Shown here: positions 5,238 to 12,394 of the stretch, one piece after another
Numbering within the stretch: the stretch's first letter is position 1
How the letters are laid out: each line of letters begins with the position of its first letter
NCBI GenBank assembly: GCA_050485905.1
Contig: JBJHCH010000059.1
Location: 1-21,692 of the forward strand
Origin: JAWLCA01 sp050485905
GTDB taxonomy: Bacteria; Pseudomonadota; Alphaproteobacteria; Rhodobacterales; Rhodobacteraceae
Direction of reading: 5' to 3'
Length of the DNA: 21,692 nt
The notes under the pieces: model-generated
Seen by the model: only the letters and a program-made list of their open reading frames with translations
Database searches by the model: none
What the model was told of the DNA's origin: nothing
Made by a program: the position numbers and the translations under genes

Positions 5238-7445
5238 ATGATCCGTACACTCCATCGCTGGCCGGGTCTACTGGCACTCGCGCTCGTCACGATCCTGAGC
5301 CTGAGCGGCGCTGCGCTCTCGGTCTTTCCGGCAGTCGAGCGCATCACCGCGCCGCAGGTGGAGACTGGTCAGACAGTCGCCACCCTCGCGGACCGCATCC
5401 AGGCCGTCTATCCGGGCGTCGAGCAGATCCGGCGGTCGCCCTCCGGTCGGATCACCGCCTATTGGTTCGATCAGGGCGCGCCGGGTGCTGCCGTGATCGA
5501 CCCGGCGACGGGCGCGGGCGTTGCCTCGGCCGACCCGAACCAGGCCCTTCGCTGGCTCACCAACTTTCATCGCTCGCTCTTCCTCGGGGATGGCGGGCGC
5601 ATCGCCATGGCCGCCGGGGCCGCGGCGATGCTGGTCCTCTCGCTCTCGGGTGCTATGCTGGTCGCGCGACGGGCGGGCGGATGGCGGCACTGGTTCGCGT
5701 CCTTGCGCGGTCCGTTCGCGGGCAGGCTGCATGTCGAGATCGCCCGGATCGCCGTCATCGGCCTCGTTCTGTCCTCCACCACCGCCCTCTGGATGACAGC
5801 CTCCACCTTCGATCTTTTGCCGGACGGTGGCGGCCTGCCGACTGATCCCACCGAAGTGAGCGGAGAGATTGGGTTCGCTCTCGATCAGATGGCCACGCTG
5901 CTGCAGACGCCCGTCGCCGAGCTGCGCGAACTGAGCTTTCCCTATCCCGGCGATGCGACGGACGTGTTCACACTGAAGACCGACCGGGGCACCGGCTATC
6001 TTGACCAGGGAACCGGCGCGCTCGTGGCATGGGCCGACCTGACCGGGTGGGAGCGCGTCTCGGAAACCATTTACATGCTGCACACGGGGCAGGGGGCCGC
6101 GACGCTCGGCCTTGTGCTCGGGATGATGGCGCTCGGAGTGCCGGCGATGGGCGTGACCGGCGTCCTGATCTGGTTTGCCGGGCGGCGCGGGCGGCCGCGC
6201 ATCCGCGGCAACCAGCCCGCGGGCCGTGCCGAGACGATCCTTCTTGTCGGCAGCGAGGGTGGCAGCACCTGGGGCTTCGCCGCGACCCTGCATGCCTCGC
6301 TGACGGCAGCGGGGCAGGGCGTCCATGTTGGCCCGATGTCGGGCTTCGCGCCAGAGCGCTACGCCCGAGCCGAGCGCATCATCGTGCTCGCCGCGACCTA
6401 TGGCGACGGGGCTGCGCCGGCCTCGGCGAAGGGCTTCCTCGACCGGTTGAACGCCCTCGACGGAGCGCCGGATATTCCCATGGCTGTGCTTGGTTTCGGA
6501 GATCGGAGTTTTCCGGCCTATTGCGCCTTTGCCAAGGGCGTTGCGGCAGCAGCGCAAGCGAAGGACTGGCCGGAGCTTCTGCCGCTTGACGCAATCGACC
6601 GCCAGTCCCCGCAGGATTTCGCGCGCTGGGGCCGCGCTCTTGGCGAGGCGCTTAGCATCTCTCTCGAGCTTTCTCACCAGCCCGTCTCGCCGCGCACCGA
6701 AACATTGACCCTCGTCTCGCGGCGCAACTACGGGGCCGAGATGCAGGCGGGGGCCGCGATCCTGCGCTTCGCCTTGCCGCGCGCGACGCTGTGGCAGCGG
6801 CTGACCGGGGCGGGTTTCGCACGGTTTCAGGCGGGCGACCTGATCGGTGTCCTGCCGCAGGGCAGCGCCGTGCCACGTCTCTACTCGCTGGCCTCGGGTC
6901 GCCGCGACGGCTTCGTGGAGATCGTTGTGCGCAAGCATCCGGGCGGGCTGGCCTCGGGCCAGCTGACCGCCTTGGAGCCGGGCGCTAGGGTCACGGCCTT
7001 CCTGCGCCGCAATCCCGGCTTTCACGCCCACCGCGGTCGCACCCCGCTGATCCTGATCGGGGCGGGCACCGGCATCGGGCCGCTGGCGGGCTTCATCCGC
7101 GGCAATGCGCGGCACAGGCCCGTGCACCTGTTTTTCGGGATGCGGCATGCGGACAGCGATTTCTTCTATGGCGAAGAGATGCCCGGCTGGCAGGCTGAGG
7201 GGCGGTTGACCCGGCTTGTCACCGCCGTCTCGCGCGGCGCGCGGCGCAGTTATGTGCAGGACGCCTTGCGCGCCGACGCGGCGCAGGTGGCCCGGCTTAT
7301 CTGCGACGGGGCGCGTGTGATGGTCTGCGGCGGGCGCGACATGGCCACGGGCGTGAGCGATGCGTTGGCCGAGATCCTCGCACCTGCCGGGCTTACGCCC
7401 GCAGTCCTAAAGGCAGAGGGGCGGTATGTCGAAGATGTCTACTGA
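5238..7445 (+). CDS. PepSY-membrane / flavodoxin / FNR fusion flavoprotein
   Basis: A 735-residue trans-membrane electron-transfer protein. Residues 1-320 are a PepSY-associated membrane region with about four membrane segments and the usual histidines H6 (LHRWPG), H111 (NFHRSLFLG), H165 and H282 (LHTG), candidate haem ligands. Residues about 333-475 are a flavodoxin domain (GSEGGSTWGFA, AATYGDGAAP, GFGDRSFPAYCAF). Residues about 485-735 are a sulfite-reductase/CPR-like FAD-NAD(P)H module (RLYSLAS 547-553, GAGTGIGP 608-615, CGG 697-699) ending in the typical YVEDVY with a terminal aromatic. All domains look intact. It would carry electrons from NAD(P)H through FAD, FMN and haem to the periplasm. 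The start lies 11 bases after the DUF2271 stop; a longer frame runs back into that gene and is rejected. The last 20 bases overlap apbE. Confidence 0.93.
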   Translation: MIRTLHRWPGLLALALVTILSLSGAALSVFPAVERITAPQVETGQTVATLADRIQAVYPGVEQIRRSPSGRITAYWFDQGAPGAAVIDPATGAGVASADPNQALRWLTNFHRSLFLGDGGRIAMAAGAAAMLVLSLSGAMLVARRAGGWRHWFASLRGPFAGRLHVEIARIAVIGLVLSSTTALWMTASTFDLLPDGGGLPTDPTEVSGEIGFALDQMATLLQTPVAELRELSFPYPGDATDVFTLKTDRGTGYLDQGTGALVAWADLTGWERVSETIYMLHTGQGAATLGLVLGMMALGVPAMGVTGVLIWFAGRRGRPRIRGNQPAGRAETILLVGSEGGSTWGFAATLHASLTAAGQGVHVGPMSGFAPERYARAERIIVLAATYGDGAAPASAKGFLDRLNALDGAPDIPMAVLGFGDRSFPAYCAFAKGVAAAAQAKDWPELLPLDAIDRQSPQDFARWGRALGEALSISLELSHQPVSPRTETLTLVSRRNYGAEMQAGAAILRFALPRATLWQRLTGAGFARFQAGDLIGVLPQGSAVPRLYSLASGRRDGFVEIVVRKHPGGLASGQLTALEPGARVTAFLRRNPGFHAHRGRTPLILIGAGTGIGPLAGFIRGNARHRPVHLFFGMRHADSDFFYGEEMPGWQAEGRLTRLVTAVSRGARRSYVQDALRADAAQVARLICDGARVMVCGGRDMATGVSDALAEILAPAGLTPAVLKAEGRYVEDVY

Positions 7446-8406
7446 GCGCGCGCGCATCGCCCTGAACGGCCCCACCATGGGCACGCGCTGGTCGGCGCTG
7501 TTCTTCGCGGATCGGGGCCGCGACACGGATGCAATCCGTGCCGCCCTTCAGGCGGCTGTCGACGAGGTGGACAAGCAGATGTCGACGTGGAACGCGGAGA
7601 GCGCGCTCATGCGGATCAATGCGGCGCCGGTGGACGATTGGGTGGTGGTGCCGGAGCAACTGCGGGCGGTCCTGCGCCTCGGGCTCGAGATCGGGCGCGC
7701 CTCGGGCGGGGCCTTCGATATCGGCATGGGCGATGCGGTGACGGCCTGGGGTTTCGGGCCCGGGGCCGCCGCGCCCGAGGGTATCCGCGCCGTGATGGAC
7801 GCCCCCCGCCGCCCGGCGCAGGAGGTGCTGGAGATCGAGGGGATGCAGTTGCGCAAGACCGCGCCCATTGCGCTGGATCTGAACGGCATCGCCAAGGGCT
7901 ATGCCGTCGACCGGCTCGCCGAGACCTTGCGCGATCATGGGATTGCCGACGCCCTTGTCGGCATCGACGGTGAGATGCGTGCCATGGGCCTGCGCCCCGA
8001 TGGCGAGGCATGGATCATCGCGGTAGAAGCGCCGGACCCTGATCGCCGGACGCCGCATTCGGTTCTGGCGCTGCAGGACGCCGCCGTGGCGACCTCCGGT
8101 GACTACCGCCATTGGGTCGAGGTTCAGGGGCGCCGCCTGTCGCATACCATGGATCCGAGACGTGGCGCGCCGCTGATCGCCTCGCCGGCCTCCGTCACCG
8201 TGGTGGCCCGCACCTGTGCCGAGGCCGATGCTTGGGCGACGGCGCTCATGGTGCTCGGTGCGGAGAGGGGTGCGGACCTCGCGAGACAACGTGGACTCGA
8301 CGCCCTGTTTCTTCTGCGCGATGATGAAGGCAATGCAATGGGCGTGGGAGTCGGGCGTCTTTTTTCCGAAGAACCAGCGGCAATCGCCTCAGCCGGGGGA
8401 AGATGA
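7426..8406 (+). CDS. apbE: FAD:protein FMN transferase (ApbE family)
   Basis: Attaches FMN, taken from FAD, to Ser/Thr of target proteins. The 326 residues show family motifs in order: GPTMGTRW (15-22), MSTW (52-55), GGAFDIG (94-100), DLNGIAKGYAVD (151-162), GIDGEMRAMG (179-188, where GGE is more usual), ATSGDYR (222-228), HTMDPRRGAP (240-249) and AEADAWATAL (265-274). No signal peptide or lipobox is visible at the N-terminus, and a TAA six codons upstream prevents a longer start. This is unusual for a family normally exported, and the partner DUF2271 protein is periplasmic. It overlaps the upstream flavoprotein gene by 20 bases and the ATPase gene by ATGA. Confidence 0.93.
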   Translation: MSKMSTERARIALNGPTMGTRWSALFFADRGRDTDAIRAALQAAVDEVDKQMSTWNAESALMRINAAPVDDWVVVPEQLRAVLRLGLEIGRASGGAFDIGMGDAVTAWGFGPGAAAPEGIRAVMDAPRRPAQEVLEIEGMQLRKTAPIALDLNGIAKGYAVDRLAETLRDHGIADALVGIDGEMRAMGLRPDGEAWIIAVEAPDPDRRTPHSVLALQDAAVATSGDYRHWVEVQGRRLSHTMDPRRGAPLIASPASVTVVARTCAEADAWATALMVLGAERGADLARQRGLDALFLLRDDEGNAMGVGVGRLFSEEPAAIASAGGR

Positions 8407-10319
8407 GCCGCATGGAACAGACCCGTACCGATCGCTTCAAGACCGCACTCCTGCTGATGGCCGCAACCGGGCTGATCGTGGGACTCGCATTCTACCTTGC
8501 GGGCCAACCAGAGATCGCGAACCTGATCTGGATTGCAGGAGTTGTTCCCGCGCTCGCAGCGCTTGTGGTCGAAATCGTCCGGAGCATTGGGCGCGGCGAG
8601 GTGGGCCTCGATATCGTCGCCGCGCTCTCCATGACCGCGGCGCTCGTCTTCGGCGAGACGCTCGCAGCGGCGGTCGTTGCGGTGATGTATTCGGGCGGCA
8701 CCTTCCTCGAAGCCTTCGCAGAGGGCCGCGCCCGTCGGTCGATGCAGGACCTCCTGTCCCGCGTGCCCCGGACCGCGACCCGGCACCGCAACGGTGCGCT
8801 GGAGGAGGTGCCGCTCGACGAACTCGCCCCCGGTGATCGCCTGCTGATCCGGCAGGGCGACGTGGTGCCGGTAGACGGCACAGTGGCCTCCGACACCGCC
8901 TTCCTCGACACCTCGGCGCTGACCGGCGAGTCCCTGCCAGTCCGGCTGGCGCGCGGGGCCGACGCCATGAGCGGCTCGACCAATGCGGGCGAGGCCTTCG
9001 ACCTGACGGCGACGCGCGAAGCCAAGGACAGCACCTATGCCGGGATCGTTCGCCTGGTCGAGGAAGCGCAGGCCTCCAAAGCGCCGATGTCCCGGCTGGC
9101 GGACCGCTGGTCGCTGGGGTTTCTGGTCGTCACCGTCAGCATCGCCCTTGCGGCCTGGTGGTTCACCGGCGATCCGATCCGCGCGGTCGCCGTGCTGGTG
9201 GTCGCCACGCCCTGTCCGCTGATCCTTGCCGTGCCGGTCGCGCTGGTGGCGGGTCTCTCGCGTGCGGCGCATTTTGGCGTGCTGATCAAGGGCGCAGGGC
9301 CGCTCGAGACGATGGCGCGGATCCGCACGCTGATCCTCGACAAAACGGGGACGCTGACCGACGGTCGGCCGCAGATCGTCTCGATCGATAGTCACGACGG
9401 CATGGTCGAGGGCGACATCCTGCGCTTCGCTGCTGCGCTCGATCAGGCCTCCAAGCACCCTGTTGCGCAGGCCATTGTCGCGGCCGGGAAGGCGCGCGGC
9501 TTCTCGTTGCCCGTGCCATCCGAGGTTGCCGAGTTTCCGGGTGAAGGGGTCATGGGTCATGTCGAGGGCCACAGCGTGATCGTCGGTGGTGACGGTTTCG
9601 TTGTGTCCCGCGTTGGGCAGAGGGCGGGCGATCACCCCGCCAAGGGCGCCGGATCGGTCCTTGTCGCAGTGGCAGTTGACGGTCACCTGGCGGGGCATCT
9701 GGTGATGTCTGACCCGTTGCGAGAGGGCGCGGGGGCGATGCTGGACGGTCTGCGCCGTCAAGGGATCGCGCGCATCCTTCTGGCTACTGGCGACCGCGCG
9801 GACGTGGCCGAGCGCGTGACCGAGGGGCTGGGCCTCGACGGGCTGCGGGCCGGTCTGACGCCGGATCAAAAGGTGTTGCTGGTGCTTTCCGAGCGTAAAC
9901 ACGGGCCGGTGATGATGGTGGGTGATGGTGTCAACGACGCGCCCGCCCTGGCCGCAGCCGATGTAGGCGTGGCAATGGGGGCACGGGGCGCCGCGGCCTC
10001 GGCCGAGGCCGCCGACGTGGTGCTGCTCGTCGACCGGATCGACCGGCTGGGGCCCGGCATCGAGATCGCGCGCGCCTCGCGCCGGATCGCAGTCGAAAGC
10101 GTTGTCGCCGGGATCGGCCTGTCTGTCATGGGCATGATCGCGGCCGCTTTCGGCTACCTCACGCCGGTTCAGGGCGCGCTTCTGCAAGAAGTGATCGACG
10201 TTGCCGTGATCCTGAACGCCCTGCGCGCGCTGCGCATCGCGCCGCAGGAGCCAGCTACGGGCAAATCCCAGGCCATCATGTCAGAGCAAGCAGACATCGT
10301 TCAAGGAGCCAAGCCATGA
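8403..10319 (+). CDS. P1B-type heavy-metal-translocating ATPase with TPCP motif
   Basis: A 638-residue metal pump. It shows actuator TGE (174-176), membrane motif ATPCPLILAVPVA (268-280), phosphorylation site DKTGT (D313), the HP motif of P1B enzymes (H352-P353) and GDGVNDAP (507-514). About eight membrane segments are visible, ending with LLQEVIDVAVILNALRAL. The metal-site motif is TPCP, not the CPC of copper, zinc and cadmium pumps; TPC variants have been linked to Ni/Fe transport (Sinorhizobium Nia, P1B-5). There is no N-terminal metal-binding domain and no C-terminal hemerythrin domain. Substrate is therefore uncertain, with Fe(II) or another divalent metal favoured by the VIT neighbour. 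It is coupled by ATGA overlaps to apbE upstream and to the VIT gene downstream. Confidence 0.93.
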   Translation: MSRMEQTRTDRFKTALLLMAATGLIVGLAFYLAGQPEIANLIWIAGVVPALAALVVEIVRSIGRGEVGLDIVAALSMTAALVFGETLAAAVVAVMYSGGTFLEAFAEGRARRSMQDLLSRVPRTATRHRNGALEEVPLDELAPGDRLLIRQGDVVPVDGTVASDTAFLDTSALTGESLPVRLARGADAMSGSTNAGEAFDLTATREAKDSTYAGIVRLVEEAQASKAPMSRLADRWSLGFLVVTVSIALAAWWFTGDPIRAVAVLVVATPCPLILAVPVALVAGLSRAAHFGVLIKGAGPLETMARIRTLILDKTGTLTDGRPQIVSIDSHDGMVEGDILRFAAALDQASKHPVAQAIVAAGKARGFSLPVPSEVAEFPGEGVMGHVEGHSVIVGGDGFVVSRVGQRAGDHPAKGAGSVLVAVAVDGHLAGHLVMSDPLREGAGAMLDGLRRQGIARILLATGDRADVAERVTEGLGLDGLRAGLTPDQKVLLVLSERKHGPVMMVGDGVNDAPALAAADVGVAMGARGAAASAEAADVVLLVDRIDRLGPGIEIARASRRIAVESVVAGIGLSVMGMIAAAFGYLTPVQGALLQEVIDVAVILNALRALRIAPQEPATGKSQAIMSEQADIVQGAKP

Positions 10320-11017
10320 GCCGCCTCTCACATTCTGAAATCCATATGGTGCATCGCATCGGCTGGTTGCGGGCCGCCGTTCTCGGAGCCAACGATGGTC
10401 TTGTCTCGACCGCGAGCCTCGTCGTCGGCGTCGCGGCCGCAGGCTCCGGCAAGCCCGAGGTCATGATCGCCGGGCTGGCCGGGCTTATGGCTGGCGCGAT
10501 GTCGATGGCGGCGGGGGAGTATGTCTCGGTCAGCTCGCAAACTGACGCCGAACAGGCGGACCTCGCCCGAGAGAGCCGTGAACTCGAGGAAACGCCCGAG
10601 GCCGAGCTCGAGGAACTAACCCTGATTTATGTTGAAAGGGGGCTGGACGGCGACCTGGCGAAAAAGGTTGCCGTGCAACTGACTGAACGCGACGCGCTCG
10701 GATCGTATGCGCGCGACGAGCTCGGCATTTCGGAAACCGTGATGGCCCGCCCTATCCAGGCGGCTCTGGTGTCCGCACTGACCTTCGCAGTTGGGGCGGT
10801 GCTACCCCTGATCGTCGTGCTGCTGGTCTCGGAGGCGCAGATCGCTTCCCTGGTGGCGGGATCGACGATCCTCGGCCTTGCGGTTCTTGGCGGATTGGGC
10901 GCTTCGGCCGGCGGCGCAGGCGTCGTCCGTGGGGCCGCGCGGGTCACGCTATGGGGAGCGCTTGCAATGGCGGCGACAGCCGGGGTCGGTGCGCTGTTCG
11001 GGGTCGCCGTAGGCTAA
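10316..11017 (+). CDS. VIT/CCC1-family Fe(II)/Mn(II) transporter
   Basis: A 233-residue membrane protein with the family signature GANDGLVSTASLVVGV (24-39) and AGAMSMAAGEYVSVSSQTD (59-77). A hydrophilic, glutamate-rich cytosolic stretch follows (about 80-135, EETPEAELEE), the region that binds iron in plant VIT1, and then three further membrane segments. Relatives move Fe2+ or Mn2+ out of the cytosol. AAGGA lies eight bases before the ATG, and the start overlaps the ATPase stop by ATGA. It is the last gene of the PepSY2 operon and faces the lrp-like gene end to end, with 76 bases between them. Its presence is the strongest sign that the module concerns iron or manganese. Confidence 0.93.
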   Translation: MSRLSHSEIHMVHRIGWLRAAVLGANDGLVSTASLVVGVAAAGSGKPEVMIAGLAGLMAGAMSMAAGEYVSVSSQTDAEQADLARESRELEETPEAELEELTLIYVERGLDGDLAKKVAVQLTERDALGSYARDELGISETVMARPIQAALVSALTFAVGAVLPLIVVLLVSEAQIASLVAGSTILGLAVLGGLGASAGGAGVVRGAARVTLWGALAMAATAGVGALFGVAVG

Positions 11018-11093
11018 GAGACAATGGGGTGTAAATGTGTTGCGAGGCCACGGACATTCCTGGTGTGCAACAAGGTCAACAAAGCCACTGGTC

Positions 11094-11573
11094 CTAGTTC
11101 GGACTTGGAAACAGCCCCGACAACGGCAGCGCCGTGCTGGCTTTCATCTGTTCGAGGGCGAAAACCGAACTCACGCTCCGCAACCTGATGCTTGATGTCA
11201 GTGTGTCGTAGAATGCGTCAAATGCCGGCATGTCGGGCACGACCACTCGCAGCATGAAGTCATGGGTTCCGGCGAGACGATAGATGTCGCGAACCGGCTC
11301 GAGCGTCTCGGTGACAGCAAGGAATTCTGTGCGCCATTCTGCCGTGTGCTCCACTGCTTCCACCATCACGAAGGCTGTCATCGAAAGCCCAAGCGCGCCA
11401 GGGTTCAGCAAGGCTACGCGGGCGCGGATGACGCCAGCTTCCTCATGTTTCTGGATGCGCTTCCAGCAGGGCGTCTGCGACAGACCAACCTGGTCGGCGA
11501 TACGGGCGACCGGAACGGTCGCATCCCGCTGCAGGATGTCGAGGATCTTCAGATCGATCCGGTCGAATGTCAT
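11094..11573 (-). CDS. Lrp/AsnC-family transcriptional regulator
   Basis: A 159-residue protein with an N-terminal AsnC-type helix-turn-helix (DLKILDILQRDATVPVARIADQVGLSQTPCWKRIQKHEEAGVI, residues 7-49) and a C-terminal ligand-sensing RAM domain (about 63-145, with GTHDFMLRVVVPD). The start at MTFDRID is typical for the family and follows GAGGAGG at good spacing; a frame extending 40 codons further upstream is rejected. It is divergent from the Rrf2 gene. A perfect 12-bp palindrome lies about 110 bp upstream of its start and may be its operator. The effector is unknown; amino acids, including sulfur-containing ones, are usual for the family, and sulfur would fit the neighbours. Confidence 0.93.
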   Translation of the reverse strand: MTFDRIDLKILDILQRDATVPVARIADQVGLSQTPCWKRIQKHEEAGVIRARVALLNPGALGLSMTAFVMVEAVEHTAEWRTEFLAVTETLEPVRDIYRLAGTHDFMLRVVVPDMPAFDAFYDTLTSSIRLRSVSSVFALEQMKASTALPLSGLFPSPN

Positions 11574-11682
11574 CGCGCCTCCTCTCTGGCCGTTACAGGC
11601 TGTCACCACCGAGTCGGAGCAAGGATGCCACAATTCTCTCAAATGTCGATCATCTTTATCGTGTTTATGTGTTCGCCCTCGC

Positions 11683-11694
11683 TTTGTGCACAAA
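11683..11694. promoter_or_regulatory. Perfect palindrome TTTGTGCACAAA in the divergent lrp/rrf2 region
   Basis: A 12-bp perfect dyad between the two divergent regulator genes. On the minus strand, TTGTGC within it could be a -35 element, with ACATAA 17 bases downstream as a weak -10 for the lrp-like gene. On the plus strand GATAAT (11699-11704) lies shortly after it, before the Rrf2 gene. It is a plausible operator for either regulator; assignment is inference. Confidence 0.45.
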
Positions 11695-11746
11695 ACCTGA
11701 TAATGTTGATCTTGTTAGTCGCAGTTTTGAGAGCCACTTACGACCG

Positions 11747-12214
11747 ATGATCACCCACAAGACCAAGTACGCGCTCAAAGCCCTCATGGTGCTCGCCGAT
11801 GAAAAGGCTGGTGAAGGCACAGCCCTGCGCATCGAGGAGATCGCGGAACGCTCCGGCGCGCCGAAACGGTTTCTCGAGCACATCTTGCTCGATCTCAAGC
11901 GCGCCGGGCTGATCGGGAGCCGCCGGGGTCGCAAGGGCGGATACGAGATGATCAAGGAACCCAGACGCGTCTCGCTGGCCGAAGTGCTGCGCCTGATCGA
12001 CGGCCCGATGGCCCCGCTGCCTTGCCTGTCGCGCAAAGCTTACCAGCGCTGCGAGGATTGCACCGACGAACAGACCTGCCGGGTGCGCGCTGTCTTCGGA
12101 GGCTTCTACGCCACCTACATCCTGATGATCGAATCGCTCACGGTCGCAGATCTCCAGAAGGATGCGCGGCCCTTGGAAAGCTTCGGCTTGCCGGAACCCG
12201 CTGCCGGAGAATGA
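11747..12214 (+). CDS. Rrf2-family transcriptional regulator with clustered cysteines
   Basis: A 155-residue protein beginning MITHKTKYALKALMVLA, the family's standard N-terminus. It continues with a winged helix (IEEIAERSGAPKRFLEHILLDLKRAGLIGSRRGRKGGY), the dimerisation helix, and a cysteine cluster C93, C102, C105, C111 (PCLSRKAYQRCEDCTDEQTC). Related proteins (IscR, NsrR, RirA) hold Fe-S clusters with three cysteines in this region; CymR, another member, controls sulfur metabolism. The gene lies directly before the sulfate transporter operon, and repeated sites follow it, so sulfate or cysteine control is likely. The upstream ribosome-binding site is weak (GAGAG). A longer frame from 11567 is rejected because the family starts at MITHKTKYAL. 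Confidence 0.93.
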   Translation: MITHKTKYALKALMVLADEKAGEGTALRIEEIAERSGAPKRFLEHILLDLKRAGLIGSRRGRKGGYEMIKEPRRVSLAEVLRLIDGPMAPLPCLSRKAYQRCEDCTDEQTCRVRAVFGGFYATYILMIESLTVADLQKDARPLESFGLPEPAAGE

Positions 12215-12222
12215 TCTTCTAA

Positions 12223-12265
12223 AATCACGACCAAAAAGAGCGTGATTCTTCCTTTGCTAATCACG
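12223..12265. promoter_or_regulatory. Three AATCACG/CGTGATT elements at exact 18-bp spacing (candidate operator)
   Basis: AATCACG (12223-12229), CGTGATT (12241-12247) and AATCACG (12259-12265) alternate in orientation with starts exactly 18 bp apart, so two overlapping dyads are formed. The region lies between the Rrf2 gene and the sulfate-binding-protein gene. The third element falls inside a possible promoter (TTGCTA, 18 bases, GTTATT). It is best explained as the operator of the sulfate operon. The first pair could alternatively form a weak hairpin after the Rrf2 gene. Confidence 0.6.
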
Positions 12266-12394
12266 ATTAAGTCTGTCGTTATTTAGGTGTCAGGCGGCGC
12301 TGGTGGCGTGTTCGAGGCAGGGATGATCCCTCCCGGACCGCTTCCCCGCCGACCTGGCACCAGAGTTCGACAGGGATCAGCAAAAGGACAGGCC

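Noticed and set aside
5268..7148. Minus-strand frame (626 codons) opposite the PepSY-flavodoxin-FNR gene
   Set aside because: Low-complexity R/G/H-rich translation with no recognisable domain, antisense to an intact multi-domain gene.
8124..10187. Long minus-strand open frame (687 codons) opposite apbE and the P-type ATPase gene
   Set aside because: Its translation is R/H/D/G-rich without any family motif and it lies antisense to clear genes; this is the usual shadow in GC-rich DNA.
12223..12247. First AATCACG/CGTGATT pair as a terminator of the Rrf2 gene
   Set aside because: The stem is only 7 bp with an 11-base loop and no T-run, and a third copy with the same 18-bp spacing points to an operator.
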